From NCBI GenBank assembly GCA_039105265.1, contig JAPFFF010000024.1, positions 806,001 to 870,000 of the forward strand: a stretch of 64,000 bases of DNA, written 5' to 3'. Both the position numbers and the translations under genes were made by a program. Origin of the DNA: Tritrichomonas musculus. Its lineage: Eukaryota; Parabasalia; Tritrichomonadida; Tritrichomonadidae. This document shows, one piece after another, positions 20,035-28,133 of this stretch. The notes below the pieces were generated by a model. It ran no database searches, was not told where the DNA came from, and worked only from the letters and a program-made list of their open reading frames with translations. How positions within the stretch are numbered: the stretch's first letter is position 1; the number at the start of each line of letters is the position of its first letter.

Positions 20035-20554
20035 ATTCCCGAATTTTTCGAGATCGACAATTGGGATGAAACAGAACAAATCGAATATTTCGAAAATCCG
20101 ATTTATTCTTATTTAAACGAAGACAAAAAAAAAATTGACGCGATTCATCCAGATATTAAAAAAAGAGACGAAAAATATATATAAAGGAAGAAATTTTGAA
20201 GGAACAAGAATCAAAGCTTTAGCTAATCAAATACAACGTAGGATGCATGTATCGACACCCGATGGAGAGCCAGAAAAGTTTACACTAATTATAAAAACAC
20301 CAATTCCAAATAATTTATATATCGATCCTCAATTTTTAAAATTCTATTCAAGTTTACAGAAAGATAATTATTTAATCAAAGAATTGCGAACAATATATAA
20401 TAATTTCTTTAGAAAAAAATATACAAATATCGGTTTTGGTAGAATAAGAGAGGTCAATATATTATTTAGAAAAAAGCAAATATTATATAAAAGAAGAAGA
20501 ACTTTATTGTATACTAAATTATATTATTTATCAATAAACAATACAATTACTTAA
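20035..20554 (+). pseudogene. Broken copy of the 201-aa Maverick protein, element D
   Basis: It matches the gene at 35261-35866. The start codon has become ATT (20035) and an A run near 20127-20136 has one extra base, which shifts the frame. From 20135 the frame is open and nearly identical to the B protein (YKGRNFEGTRIKALANQIQRR). The stop TAA after NNTIT probably marks the original end of the gene. Confidence 0.85.
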
Positions 20555-20564
20555 GTTTTTATTT

Positions 20565-20750
20565 TTATCTTTGCAATTACAAAGATCAATTTCAATAAAC
20601 CTTTTTAATTGCAAAGATGAAGTATTGAAATTATCTCTGTCTATTCAATTTTTCAATGAGATTTGAAAAATACTAAGATAAAAAATTTGAATTATCTTTG
20701 CAATTGCAATGAAAATTTTAAAATACCTTTGTAATTGCAAAGATTAAAAT
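20565..20750. repeat. Iteron-like AATTGCAAAGAT repeats, element D copy
   Basis: At least four copies of a TTTGYAATTGCAAAGAT-type word occur in this gene-free stretch, some inverted relative to others. Element B has the same type of array at 35120-35335, also between the 201-aa gene and the small basic-protein gene. Positions 20751-20946 show no gene. Confidence 0.6.
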
Positions 20751-20946
20751 TGAATAAAAATAAATTGAATAGATTATTTTTGATGTCTGAAAAATCCCAT
20801 TTATTCAAATTCCATCAAAAAGCAAAATAAAGTCCTATTAAATCTATGGTTTGATGAGCACCTTGATATCTTGTGGCCAATAATTATTAAAAAGATTAAA
20901 GTCACAAGAGCAGATGGAATGGTTATTTAATAAATTCTTTAACTTT

Positions 20947-21108
20947 TTATTTTAATTCTTCTATTTCTTTTTTCTTTCTTTCTCTATAAGCTTTTTGTTG
21001 TTGTTTTCTTGCTTCATGTCTTTCTATGCTCTCAATACTTTCTGAGTGACTGCGCTTTTTGATAATATCTGTTTCATTAAATTCTGTAAAATTGAGTTTT
21101 CCGGCCAT
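20947..21108 (-). CDS. Small basic protein, shortened 53-aa copy in element D
   Basis: This matches the 70-aa protein at 34704-34916 but lacks 17 residues in the middle, around the KRGRKQKYATDEE segment, through an in-frame deletion; the frame stays open from ATG at 21108 to TAA. The C-terminal half (HEARKQQQKAYRERKKKEIEELK) is Arg/Lys/Glu-rich and helical in appearance. Since its neighbours are pseudogenes, expression is doubtful. Confidence 0.5.
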   Translation of the reverse strand: MAGKLNFTEFNETDIIKKRSHSESIESIERHEARKQQQKAYRERKKKEIEELK

Positions 21109-21156
21109 TTAATTTGAAAAGAAGAAAAAAATAATAAAATCTCATCTCACATTAAA

Positions 21157-21493
21157 ATGTTAAATCCATAATTTATCGATTTAACCGAAGAAGAAGATAT
21201 CGATCCTTTTTTGTACAATGACCCAACAGAAAACCAAATTATAATCGAAAATGTTTTCAGTTCTTATGAACCAGATATCAAAGATAACGATCTTGAGGTT
21301 AACAATAGTCCAATCAAGCTCAAAAGGGAAGACATTTTAGCCCTCTATTCACTAATCGCTCCAATCGAATTTAATTTACGGTTCATTTATGATTCAGCCA
21401 TTTATGCACCATACACTTTTGATTTCATTATTGGAATAGTGAAAGAATGGCGGTGTCAAAGACAAGAAAATGATCCTGCTTTTATAACAGACA
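21157..21493 (+). pseudogene. N-terminal part of the element D helicase, cut by element B
   Basis: It starts at ATG 21157 and is colinear with the helicase at 32918-34654, but codon 5 is TAA where B has CAA. The match runs to 21493, where element B begins; the rest of the gene resumes at 48280. The target duplication reads AGACA on both sides (5 bp). Confidence 0.92.
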
Positions 21494-21558
21494 AGTAGTA
21501 TACGTTAGGCTGTGCGCCCTTAACGGTCGCCCAGACCTAACCGCACATATGATTTCAC
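21494..21558. repeat. Left terminal inverted repeat of element B
   Basis: The first 48 bp match the inverse of the right terminus exactly; the next 17 bp match with a few differences. Inside is an imperfect inverted repeat from GTTAGG to CCTAAC. The HUH gene starts 149 bp from the outer end. Confidence 0.92.
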
Positions 21559-21642
21559 CAAGGCCATTTATAAACATTTTTTTCTCTATTTTTATTTTTA
21601 TATTTATATTTTTATATTTTTTATCTTCATATCAAAAAACAA

Positions 21643-21942
21643 ATGTGGGGAAAAAGAAGGAACTATATGATCACATTCTGGACACATGAATACCCTAAAG
21701 AGCTGCCAGATAACTCCACTTATCTATGTACATGTGAGGATTCTTGTGAGAATGGCAGATATCATGGTCCTGCATTCATTTATTTCAAAAATCCAGAAGA
21801 TATGAAGTGTGTTAAGAGCTTATTTGGTCATAATGCTCATTTAGAAGTGCCTCGTAGAAACAGCTGGTGTATTCGATATATTCTTAATAACAATACGAGA
21901 AAACATGACTTCCAAGAATTTGGTGAACGGCCATTAGATTAA
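21643..21942 (+). CDS. HUH Rep-like domain of element B, second motif His replaced by Pro
   Basis: A 99-aa protein nearly identical to the element A copy at 15273-15572. The HUH motif reads YHGPAFIYF, so the second metal-binding His is lost, and a second change (KRDF to KHDF) lies near the end. The Tyr of WCIRYILNN is kept. The leader contains TCATATCAAAAAACAA before ATG. This copy is probably inactive as a nuclease if the Rep model is right. Confidence 0.63.
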   Translation: MWGKRRNYMITFWTHEYPKELPDNSTYLCTCEDSCENGRYHGPAFIYFKNPEDMKCVKSLFGHNAHLEVPRRNSWCIRYILNNNTRKHDFQEFGERPLD

Positions 21943-21958
21943 TTTTTTGTATTTGAAA

Positions 21959-22270
21959 ATGAGCTTTGTTCCATTAAAAGGCTTTATAAATGACTATGAG
22001 ATTTTAAATAAATACCCTTTCACCATAAGAAATAAGAAGACACGTAAACCATTGAAAGATTCAAAACATAATGAAGGTTATTTGACGGTTAATTTGAATG
22101 GTGTAAATTATTTAAAACACGTTATTATTGCCAAACAATTTTTGCCTAACGATGATCCTGTTCACAAAAAAGAAGTCGATCATAAAAACCGCAATCGTAA
22201 AGATAACCGTCTATGTAATTTACGATGGGTAACGCATTCTGAAAACAATTATAATCGTAAAATGCCGTAA
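21959..22270 (+). CDS. HNH endonuclease-like protein of element B, 103 aa
   Basis: Identical to the element A protein. The ATG at 21959 (MSFVPLKGF) is chosen because the upstream extension has no ATG. HNH_3-type motif VDHKNRNRKDNRLCNLRWVT near the C-terminus. It starts 17 bp after the HUH gene stop in the same direction, suggesting joint expression. Confidence 0.78.
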   Translation: MSFVPLKGFINDYEILNKYPFTIRNKKTRKPLKDSKHNEGYLTVNLNGVNYLKHVIIAKQFLPNDDPVHKKEVDHKNRNRKDNRLCNLRWVTHSENNYNRKMP

Positions 22271-22286
22271 TTTATTTTTATTCAAA

Positions 22287-23750
22287 ATGTCAGATATAAT
22301 AATTATTCAAAGTCAAATTCGTTTTAATCCACCTATAACAAATCAAAAAGTTACAGATTTGAAAAGAGAACACAATTTTAAATACATAGATATCACAAAT
22401 AATCATGTGACATGTTTAGTGCCCTGTAATTGGATACCAGCAAAGGGGTTTAGGGATGAATTAGAAATATTTGCGAATAATATGAAGGGCAAATTATTTA
22501 GAGAACGTTTTAGTGGTGAAATTTTGGCCTATAAAGGATCGCCTAATGCTAAATCTGCTTGGCGTTATTTCATTAAATATGGGAAGGTGCAAAGTGACAA
22601 TAATGCTGCCTTTAAGTTCATAAAATATTATAAGCCCAAACCAAAAAGACATGCAAAATGGGTGAAGCCAGAGAATGATGATGCATTACCACCACCTCAA
22701 GAAGAACCATCACAAAATAAAACAATCTTTCAGAAAAAGTCATCGTCTTCGGCCAAACCTATACTTAAAAAGTTGGCATCTTCATCGTCTTCTTCTCAAA
22801 CGTCTACATTATCATCAAGCGGTACATCAAGAGCGCCATCTCCTCCTCCACCCCCACAAACATCCCCTCAATCATCAAAACAAACATCAAGGCACACATC
22901 AAGACCACCAACACCTCCAATGGATCTAGACCAATTTATTGATTATAATGCAATCACTGATAATAATTCACAATTAGAATCAAAAGAAGTATATCCATAT
23001 CTAAAACTATTAGTAGAAAAAGGAAAAAAAGTGAAAAGAATAGGACATGTAGCCTTATTGCCTCCTGATTGGTTTTATTATCTATATGAGAATCCGAAAC
23101 AAGAAGCAGTGGACTCTCTCTTTGAGTATCTTAGTAAAGCTCCACAGTTTAATAAGAAACCAATTGATTATTATGATTGCATTGTAATTCCTGCTGAACT
23201 AGAGGAACATTGGATATTAATAGTAATCGATAATGGCAATAAAGATATCGGTGTATATGATTCAAACATGAAAGCATACCCAGATATCGGTAAAATAATA
23301 AATAAATTCTTGAAATCACAAGGCATTAATCAGAAATATCCAATGAGATATAATCGTGTTCCTAAACAAAATAATGATATTGATTGTGCTATATTAATGA
23401 TGCAAAATGCAAGGATATTATTGCATGATGGTAAATGGCCTTATCCAATAGCTGATGTATCTAATATTAGACAAAGAATTGCACGTGAATTAAAGAGCAA
23501 ATCATTAGAAACAGCTCCCCTCCCACCTACACCACCCAGTTTTCAAAAACATTCTAACAACACAGAAAAACCGACTCTTCCCAAAAAAAAAATGAGTCAA
23601 GCTGAGAAGGAAAGAATCGAACAAGAGACTTATAATTATTTTATTAAAAAAGGTGCATATCATTTAGCTAAATCATATAAATACCCTTATTGGAATGTTC
23701 ATGAAGATGTAGAATCTGGTGTACCAAAAGATAAATCAAAAAGAATGTAA
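22287..23750 (+). CDS. PRO: Ulp1/adenain-like cysteine protease of element B, 487 aa
   Basis: Catalytic residues visible: His308 in EEHWILIVID, Asp325 in GVYDSN, Gln361 and Cys367 in PKQNNDIDCA. The N-terminal 120 residues form a separate basic domain, joined by a Ser/Thr/Pro-rich linker (about 140-215). The C-terminal 80 residues are basic and Pro-rich. In Mavericks and adenoviruses this enzyme cleaves virion precursor proteins. ATG follows TTATTCAAA. Confidence 0.86.
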   Translation: MSDIIIIQSQIRFNPPITNQKVTDLKREHNFKYIDITNNHVTCLVPCNWIPAKGFRDELEIFANNMKGKLFRERFSGEILAYKGSPNAKSAWRYFIKYGKVQSDNNAAFKFIKYYKPKPKRHAKWVKPENDDALPPPQEEPSQNKTIFQKKSSSSAKPILKKLASSSSSSQTSTLSSSGTSRAPSPPPPPQTSPQSSKQTSRHTSRPPTPPMDLDQFIDYNAITDNNSQLESKEVYPYLKLLVEKGKKVKRIGHVALLPPDWFYYLYENPKQEAVDSLFEYLSKAPQFNKKPIDYYDCIVIPAELEEHWILIVIDNGNKDIGVYDSNMKAYPDIGKIINKFLKSQGINQKYPMRYNRVPKQNNDIDCAILMMQNARILLHDGKWPYPIADVSNIRQRIARELKSKSLETAPLPPTPPSFQKHSNNTEKPTLPKKKMSQAEKERIEQETYNYFIKKGAYHLAKSYKYPYWNVHEDVESGVPKDKSKRM

Positions 23751-23775
23751 ATTAAAAATTTTTCAATAAATAAAA

Positions 23776-24144
23776 ATGCCAGAATTAATTTTGCCAATTG
23801 AATGTTCACTTTATTTTAATAAAACATTGAAAAAGACAGAAATATCTGAATTATCAGAAATTTGTAAATCAAAGTTTAAATTATCAAACAAAAAAATAAT
23901 CTTTACTGATTGGGCAAAGAAATTTGATTGGGATGATTATGAGGACGTTAAAGAAATATTGAATTTAGTGGCCAAATATTGTTCAGTACATAAAATCACA
24001 CTTTTTGGATCGATAATTGGTTATATAGGTGAAAGGAATGAAAATATGGTCAAATCAAAAGCCTATCAGATTCAATTGAAAAAGGGAGATATAATTCCAA
24101 AGGAAATAATTCTTCATGCTAGTAAATCAAGAAAGAATAAGTAA
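23776..24144 (+). CDS. Hypothetical Maverick protein of element B, 122 aa
   Basis: Identical to the protein at 13070-13438 in element A. No motif is recognised; N-terminal MPELILPIECSLYFNK and a basic end (HASKSRKNK). It sits 25 bp after the protease gene and 20 bp before the minor capsid gene on the same strand, so a structural or assembly role is possible but unproven. Confidence 0.65.
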   Translation: MPELILPIECSLYFNKTLKKTEISELSEICKSKFKLSNKKIIFTDWAKKFDWDDYEDVKEILNLVAKYCSVHKITLFGSIIGYIGERNENMVKSKAYQIQLKKGDIIPKEIILHASKSRKNK

Positions 24145-24164
24145 GATATTTATTTTTAGTCAAA

Positions 24165-25130
24165 ATGGAGTTACCGCCAAGAGTTAAAACACAACACCCT
24201 AATCGTGAAAATATTGTACATGATGCTAACGTTCCTGTCCCAATTGAGACTGCTTTTTTCTTAGAGGACTCACAAAGAGATCCAAGCAAATTTAATCGTT
24301 TTTATTTCAATTTTCCTGGTGATTGGTCAACGTCAAACAAAGGCGAAACAATTGTGGGTGTAAGGTCAATGTGGCTCGTTTCAAAAAGACGAAAACTTGA
24401 ATTCACCATCTCAATTGCTAAATATTTAAAGGTTTCATTTGATAAAATACCTGGATTCAGTATACACGATAGAATTAAATCTATGACTTCATCTCTTTAT
24501 CAGGATGATTTAAAAATCAAAGAAATAAAAGTAATTGACTGGCTCTCAACAGAAAGAGATTTCAGAGGATTTTTTGAAGCAGTCCACAATGCTTTGAAAT
24601 CATATATCTCAATATGGTGGAATAGCATCACTAACGCATTTGAACAATCTGATATTGATGTTTTGAATAGAGACATACAAACTGATGGTTATTATGACAA
24701 AAAAGGTTTTCATGAAAAAATATATTCTGAACGAAACAATAATTCTTTAGATAAATACGGTTGTGCTTTCAAAATAACTGAAATGAATAAAGATTTTGAG
24801 GAAGTATTCAATATTGGTGACGGACCTACTCAAAATAGAAAAGGAAAATATAATTTGTATGAAAATGAATTAATTTTTGATAATATTTGGGATCGTCATT
24901 CATGTAAAGTTTATTCTTCACTTGGCGAACAATCATTACATAATTATATCGGTAATTCACAAATTTATTATAATCCTATCAAATATTTTAAATTGAATTC
25001 TTCTGATCAACGGTTTTGGATTGAATTATATTCTGCCAGACAATACAATGCCCCCGTTAAATTACCCAATGGAGAAACTTTTGTCATGGAAATGCAGTTC
25101 TTGCCTTATAATAAGATGTTATACGTTTAA
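24165..25130 (+). CDS. Putative minor capsid (penton) protein of element B, 321 aa
   Basis: Ends identical to the element A protein: residues 1-82 and about the last 90. The middle (about 83-235; nucleotides 24411-24870) is a different allele with many substitutions and a two-residue length change. The leader TTTAGTCAAAATG contains the TCA start context. Function inferred from order and from the conserved FWIELYSAR and MEMQFLPYN blocks shared with element C. Confidence 0.63.
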   Translation: MELPPRVKTQHPNRENIVHDANVPVPIETAFFLEDSQRDPSKFNRFYFNFPGDWSTSNKGETIVGVRSMWLVSKRRKLEFTISIAKYLKVSFDKIPGFSIHDRIKSMTSSLYQDDLKIKEIKVIDWLSTERDFRGFFEAVHNALKSYISIWWNSITNAFEQSDIDVLNRDIQTDGYYDKKGFHEKIYSERNNNSLDKYGCAFKITEMNKDFEEVFNIGDGPTQNRKGKYNLYENELIFDNIWDRHSCKVYSSLGEQSLHNYIGNSQIYYNPIKYFKLNSSDQRFWIELYSARQYNAPVKLPNGETFVMEMQFLPYNKMLYV

Positions 25131-25140
25131 TTTATAGAAA

Positions 25141-26283
25141 ATGACATCACTTGCAGAATTATTTAAGGAATATCCATATCGTGGTCCAGCTTTTGAAAAA
25201 CATGCACTTGAAAAAGGTTATTCGAAAAAAGAGATAAGGAAATTTCAATCAGAATCCGTTGTTCATGATCAAAAAGTGTCAACTCCTAAATATATACCTA
25301 TCGTATCGTCTCATTCCGGAGGTTTTCAGATGGATACGTTTATAAACGATAAAGGAGCTAACGGTTTGAATTATTTGATGCTTATCAATATAAATACCCG
25401 TAAAGCTTATGCATATCCGATGAGAGGGAAAGGGGCGTTACAGGTCAAATCAGCATTGAATAAATTCATCAAGGAAGAACCAAATTGCCATTCAATCGCT
25501 TCAGATCAAGATGCTGCTTATTTATCAGACGAAGTGACATCTTGGATGAAAAGTCATAAAATTATATATACGACTACAACGGATGATAATCACAATAATT
25601 TAGGAATAATAAACCGTTTTATGAGAACGATAAGAGATTTAGCCGTTAACAAAAATTTGTTAGATGCCGATATATGGAAAGATATTTCAAAAGAAGGTGA
25701 ATTATCACACAAACCTACAAGAAATATTTCATTAAAAGAAATGCAGTCATTAATGTCAGCATATAATGAATCATATCATACTAAAATAAAAACAGCCCCC
25801 AATAAAATGACAGCCAAAGACGAACAGAAATATATTTTGAAAAATAAAACGCAAGCAAACCCTTATGATTTCAAAGAAGGTGATAAAGTACGTATCGTAG
25901 AAGAAAAAACGATTAAAAATAAAAAACGAAGAATGGTTAGTAATCAAGCATATAAAGTTGATTCAAAATCTGGTAATTTATTCAAAATTGCTGCTAACGA
26001 TAGATCTGTGAACGATTATCCTGGATACAAAATAGTTAAGGCGAAAGGATTTGTTCCTATGGCCAAAACATTGAAAGACGGCAAAAGAGGGAACATAGAG
26101 GAGATTTTAGGGTATAATAATGCAAATGACCAATACAAGGTCAAATGGGATGATGGAAGTCAAGGGTATACATATGCCAAAAGTATGAGAGAAGGAAATC
26201 CAACAATATTATCACGTTTAGAACGAATGTATTGGGTGAAAACAGGTGAAAACATACCAGTTAAAATCAGAAAATACATTTAA
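25141..26283 (+). CDS. INT: Retroviral-type integrase of element B
   Basis: A 380-aa protein. First Asp in QMDTFINDKG (residue about 69), second Asp in SDQDAAYLS, then Asn instead of Glu in LGIINRFMRTIRD after 35 residues. C-terminal SH3/chromodomain-like segment (YKVKWDDG). The enzyme would catalyse insertion of the linear element. It begins 11 bp after the minor capsid gene. Confidence 0.9.
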   Translation: MTSLAELFKEYPYRGPAFEKHALEKGYSKKEIRKFQSESVVHDQKVSTPKYIPIVSSHSGGFQMDTFINDKGANGLNYLMLININTRKAYAYPMRGKGALQVKSALNKFIKEEPNCHSIASDQDAAYLSDEVTSWMKSHKIIYTTTTDDNHNNLGIINRFMRTIRDLAVNKNLLDADIWKDISKEGELSHKPTRNISLKEMQSLMSAYNESYHTKIKTAPNKMTAKDEQKYILKNKTQANPYDFKEGDKVRIVEEKTIKNKKRRMVSNQAYKVDSKSGNLFKIAANDRSVNDYPGYKIVKAKGFVPMAKTLKDGKRGNIEEILGYNNANDQYKVKWDDGSQGYTYAKSMREGNPTILSRLERMYWVKTGENIPVKIRKYI

Positions 26284-26297
26284 TTATTCTTAATCAA

Positions 26298-27155
26298 ATG
26301 AAAGGAAATATTATTCAAAAAGTTGAAGAATTAATCAATGAGACACTCAGAAAAAGTATGAGAGAAATTGAGGGCGCTTTGATCAAACCATTATCAGAAA
26401 ATTATCCGTTTTCATCAAATGGGATATACTTTTTGATTGGACGTCCTGGTGCTGGCAAAAGTTATTGGATTTGGCGCCATATTATGATTACAGAAAGATT
26501 ATTTAAACATCCATATTATCATAAAATTTATTTCTGCTCAACGTCTGGTAAAATGGATAAAACCGCCGAAGTTTTGAATAAAAAGATTCAAACAAAAATA
26601 ATTTATGTCTCAGAAAAACAATTAATGAGCGTTCTTCAGAAACATTTGAAAAGGAAAATAAAATATTATGCACTTGTCAAACATATCCTCTCAAAAATGA
26701 AAGAAACGTCTGATGAGATGAGGCGTTTAATTGAAAAACATCATTTAACTGACCTTCAAGATAAAATCATTTATATTGCCAGTAAGCTTTGTAAATATGG
26801 AACCGCCTCTTATCCATTCAATACTCTGATTATTCTTGATGATTGTGCTGGTTCAGATTTATTGAAAAACGGTAATTCAGAATTTATTAAATTATTGACA
26901 AAGACAAGACATTATAACATAACGTGCATAATGGCATTTCAAACGATAAGATTTGTGCACATAAATGCTAAACGTATGGCAACCGATATTATCTGTTATA
27001 GCGGTTATTCAGAAGAAGATTTCACATCTTTATTGCAGCAAACAAATAACAACTTAAATACAAAGGCAACTGTGCAAGAATACTTGCAACATAGAGAACC
27101 GCATGACAAATTTATCATGAACATAACTGCAAACAAATACTATTTTGAATCTTAA
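26298..27155 (+). CDS. ATP: Genome-packaging ATPase of element B
   Basis: A 285-aa P-loop ATPase with GRPGAGKSY (Walker A) and LIILDDCAGSDLL (Walker B), and the segment ICYSGYSEEDFTSLLQQ near the end. It starts 15 bp after integrase with ATG following TTAATCAA. It is the family expected to package DNA into the capsid. Confidence 0.9.
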   Translation: MKGNIIQKVEELINETLRKSMREIEGALIKPLSENYPFSSNGIYFLIGRPGAGKSYWIWRHIMITERLFKHPYYHKIYFCSTSGKMDKTAEVLNKKIQTKIIYVSEKQLMSVLQKHLKRKIKYYALVKHILSKMKETSDEMRRLIEKHHLTDLQDKIIYIASKLCKYGTASYPFNTLIILDDCAGSDLLKNGNSEFIKLLTKTRHYNITCIMAFQTIRFVHINAKRMATDIICYSGYSEEDFTSLLQQTNNNLNTKATVQEYLQHREPHDKFIMNITANKYYFES

Positions 27156-27174
27156 ACGTTTTATTGAATTTTAA

Positions 27175-27573
27175 ATGGGATTATTTAGAAAATGGGCGAG
27201 AAGAAGTATTGGCCTTGGAGGTCAATTATTAATGGGAGCAGCAAATTCAGCAACAGGAGGATTAGCAGGTAAATTAGCGGATAATGCAACAGGAATAATG
27301 AAAAATCAATCAGGATTAATAGGCAAAACAATGGGTAGTTTAGGCAAAGCATTTTTAAGCGATAATATGAGAAACAAAATCTCAAATGTAGCGGATGCAG
27401 CAATAAAATATATTCCAAAAGGCAACGTAAGAGAAGCATTAACAAAAATCAATAATCATGCACAAGGAAGAGATGAAAACTATAAAATGCCAAAACCCGC
27501 TAAAACAGAATCGAGTAGTTCAAATAATGCACCAGCACCTATAAATCATGTACATTCATCAAATTATGAATAA
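27175..27573 (+). CDS. Small Gly/Ala-rich structural-type protein of element B, 132 aa
   Basis: The same sequence as the element A protein. Amphipathic basic N-terminus (FRKWARRSIGLGGQLL), small-residue-rich middle and Ser/Asn-rich tail. ATG follows GAATTTTAA. No family is recognised; the place among capsid genes suggests a minor virion protein. Confidence 0.65.
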   Translation: MGLFRKWARRSIGLGGQLLMGAANSATGGLAGKLADNATGIMKNQSGLIGKTMGSLGKAFLSDNMRNKISNVADAAIKYIPKGNVREALTKINNHAQGRDENYKMPKPAKTESSSSNNAPAPINHVHSSNYE

Positions 27574-27602
27574 TAAGAAAAGTCAATTTTATTGAGTTTT
27601 AA

Positions 27603-28133
27603 ATGTCAAAACACTTAACAGGCTCAAAACGTTTAGCGGTTATTCAAAGGTGGATAAATGGCCATGACGATCCAGATTGGGAGGTTTTGCCAACTCGAAA
27701 ACAAGGAAAGTATATTGTTAAAAAGCGAGAAACACCAATAGAAGAAGAAAAAGAAGAGAAAACTCCAGAAAATGAAGAGAACGAAGTTTTTGAAGAGGAA
27801 GAAGAAAAACCCAAAATGCAAAAACAAAAGTCGAAAAAACTCACAAAAAGTCAAGAAATCGATCCAACGATAAACCTTGAAATCTTAAATCAACTCAAAT
27901 TATTGGGTGATGAAATCAAACGCAAAAGAGAAAAGAAAGAACAAAAACGATTAATTGAAGAAGTAATCTCAAAGAAAACTCCAGCACCAAAACAAGCACC
28001 TCCTCCTCCTCCAATACAAGAAGAAGAATATTATGAATCACCAATTCCAAGACAAAGACGAAACAGAATCTTTGATGATATATATAGGGTGTCCAGAAAA
28101 ACCGTAGCATCAGAAGCTGTGATGATAATTTAA
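27603..28133 (+). CDS. MSKHLTGSKR protein of element B, C-terminus extended by mariner
   Basis: The conserved protein of 160 aa in element A normally ends FDDIY. Here mariner inserted at the stop codon, so the frame reads about 15 residues into the transposon end before stopping (ending ASEAVMII). The body is otherwise conserved, with one extra Pro in the PPPPP run. The protein may still work with this short tail. Confidence 0.72.
   Translation: MSKHLTGSKRLAVIQRWINGHDDPDWEVLPTRKQGKYIVKKRETPIEEEKEEKTPENEENEVFEEEEEKPKMQKQKSKKLTKSQEIDPTINLEILNQLKLLGDEIKRKREKKEQKRLIEEVISKKTPAPKQAPPPPPIQEEEYYESPIPRQRRNRIFDDIYRVSRKTVASEAVMII

Larger units (their letters stand above)
15711..21493. mobile_element. 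Maverick element D, inner part (decayed host of A and B)
   Basis: This is inverse-colinear with 34.3-41.6 kb of element B, with the same genes in the same order, but nearly every gene is broken by stops, frameshifts or deletions. It begins at the element A junction and ends at the element B junction. It continues on the other side of B at 48280. Confidence 0.9.
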
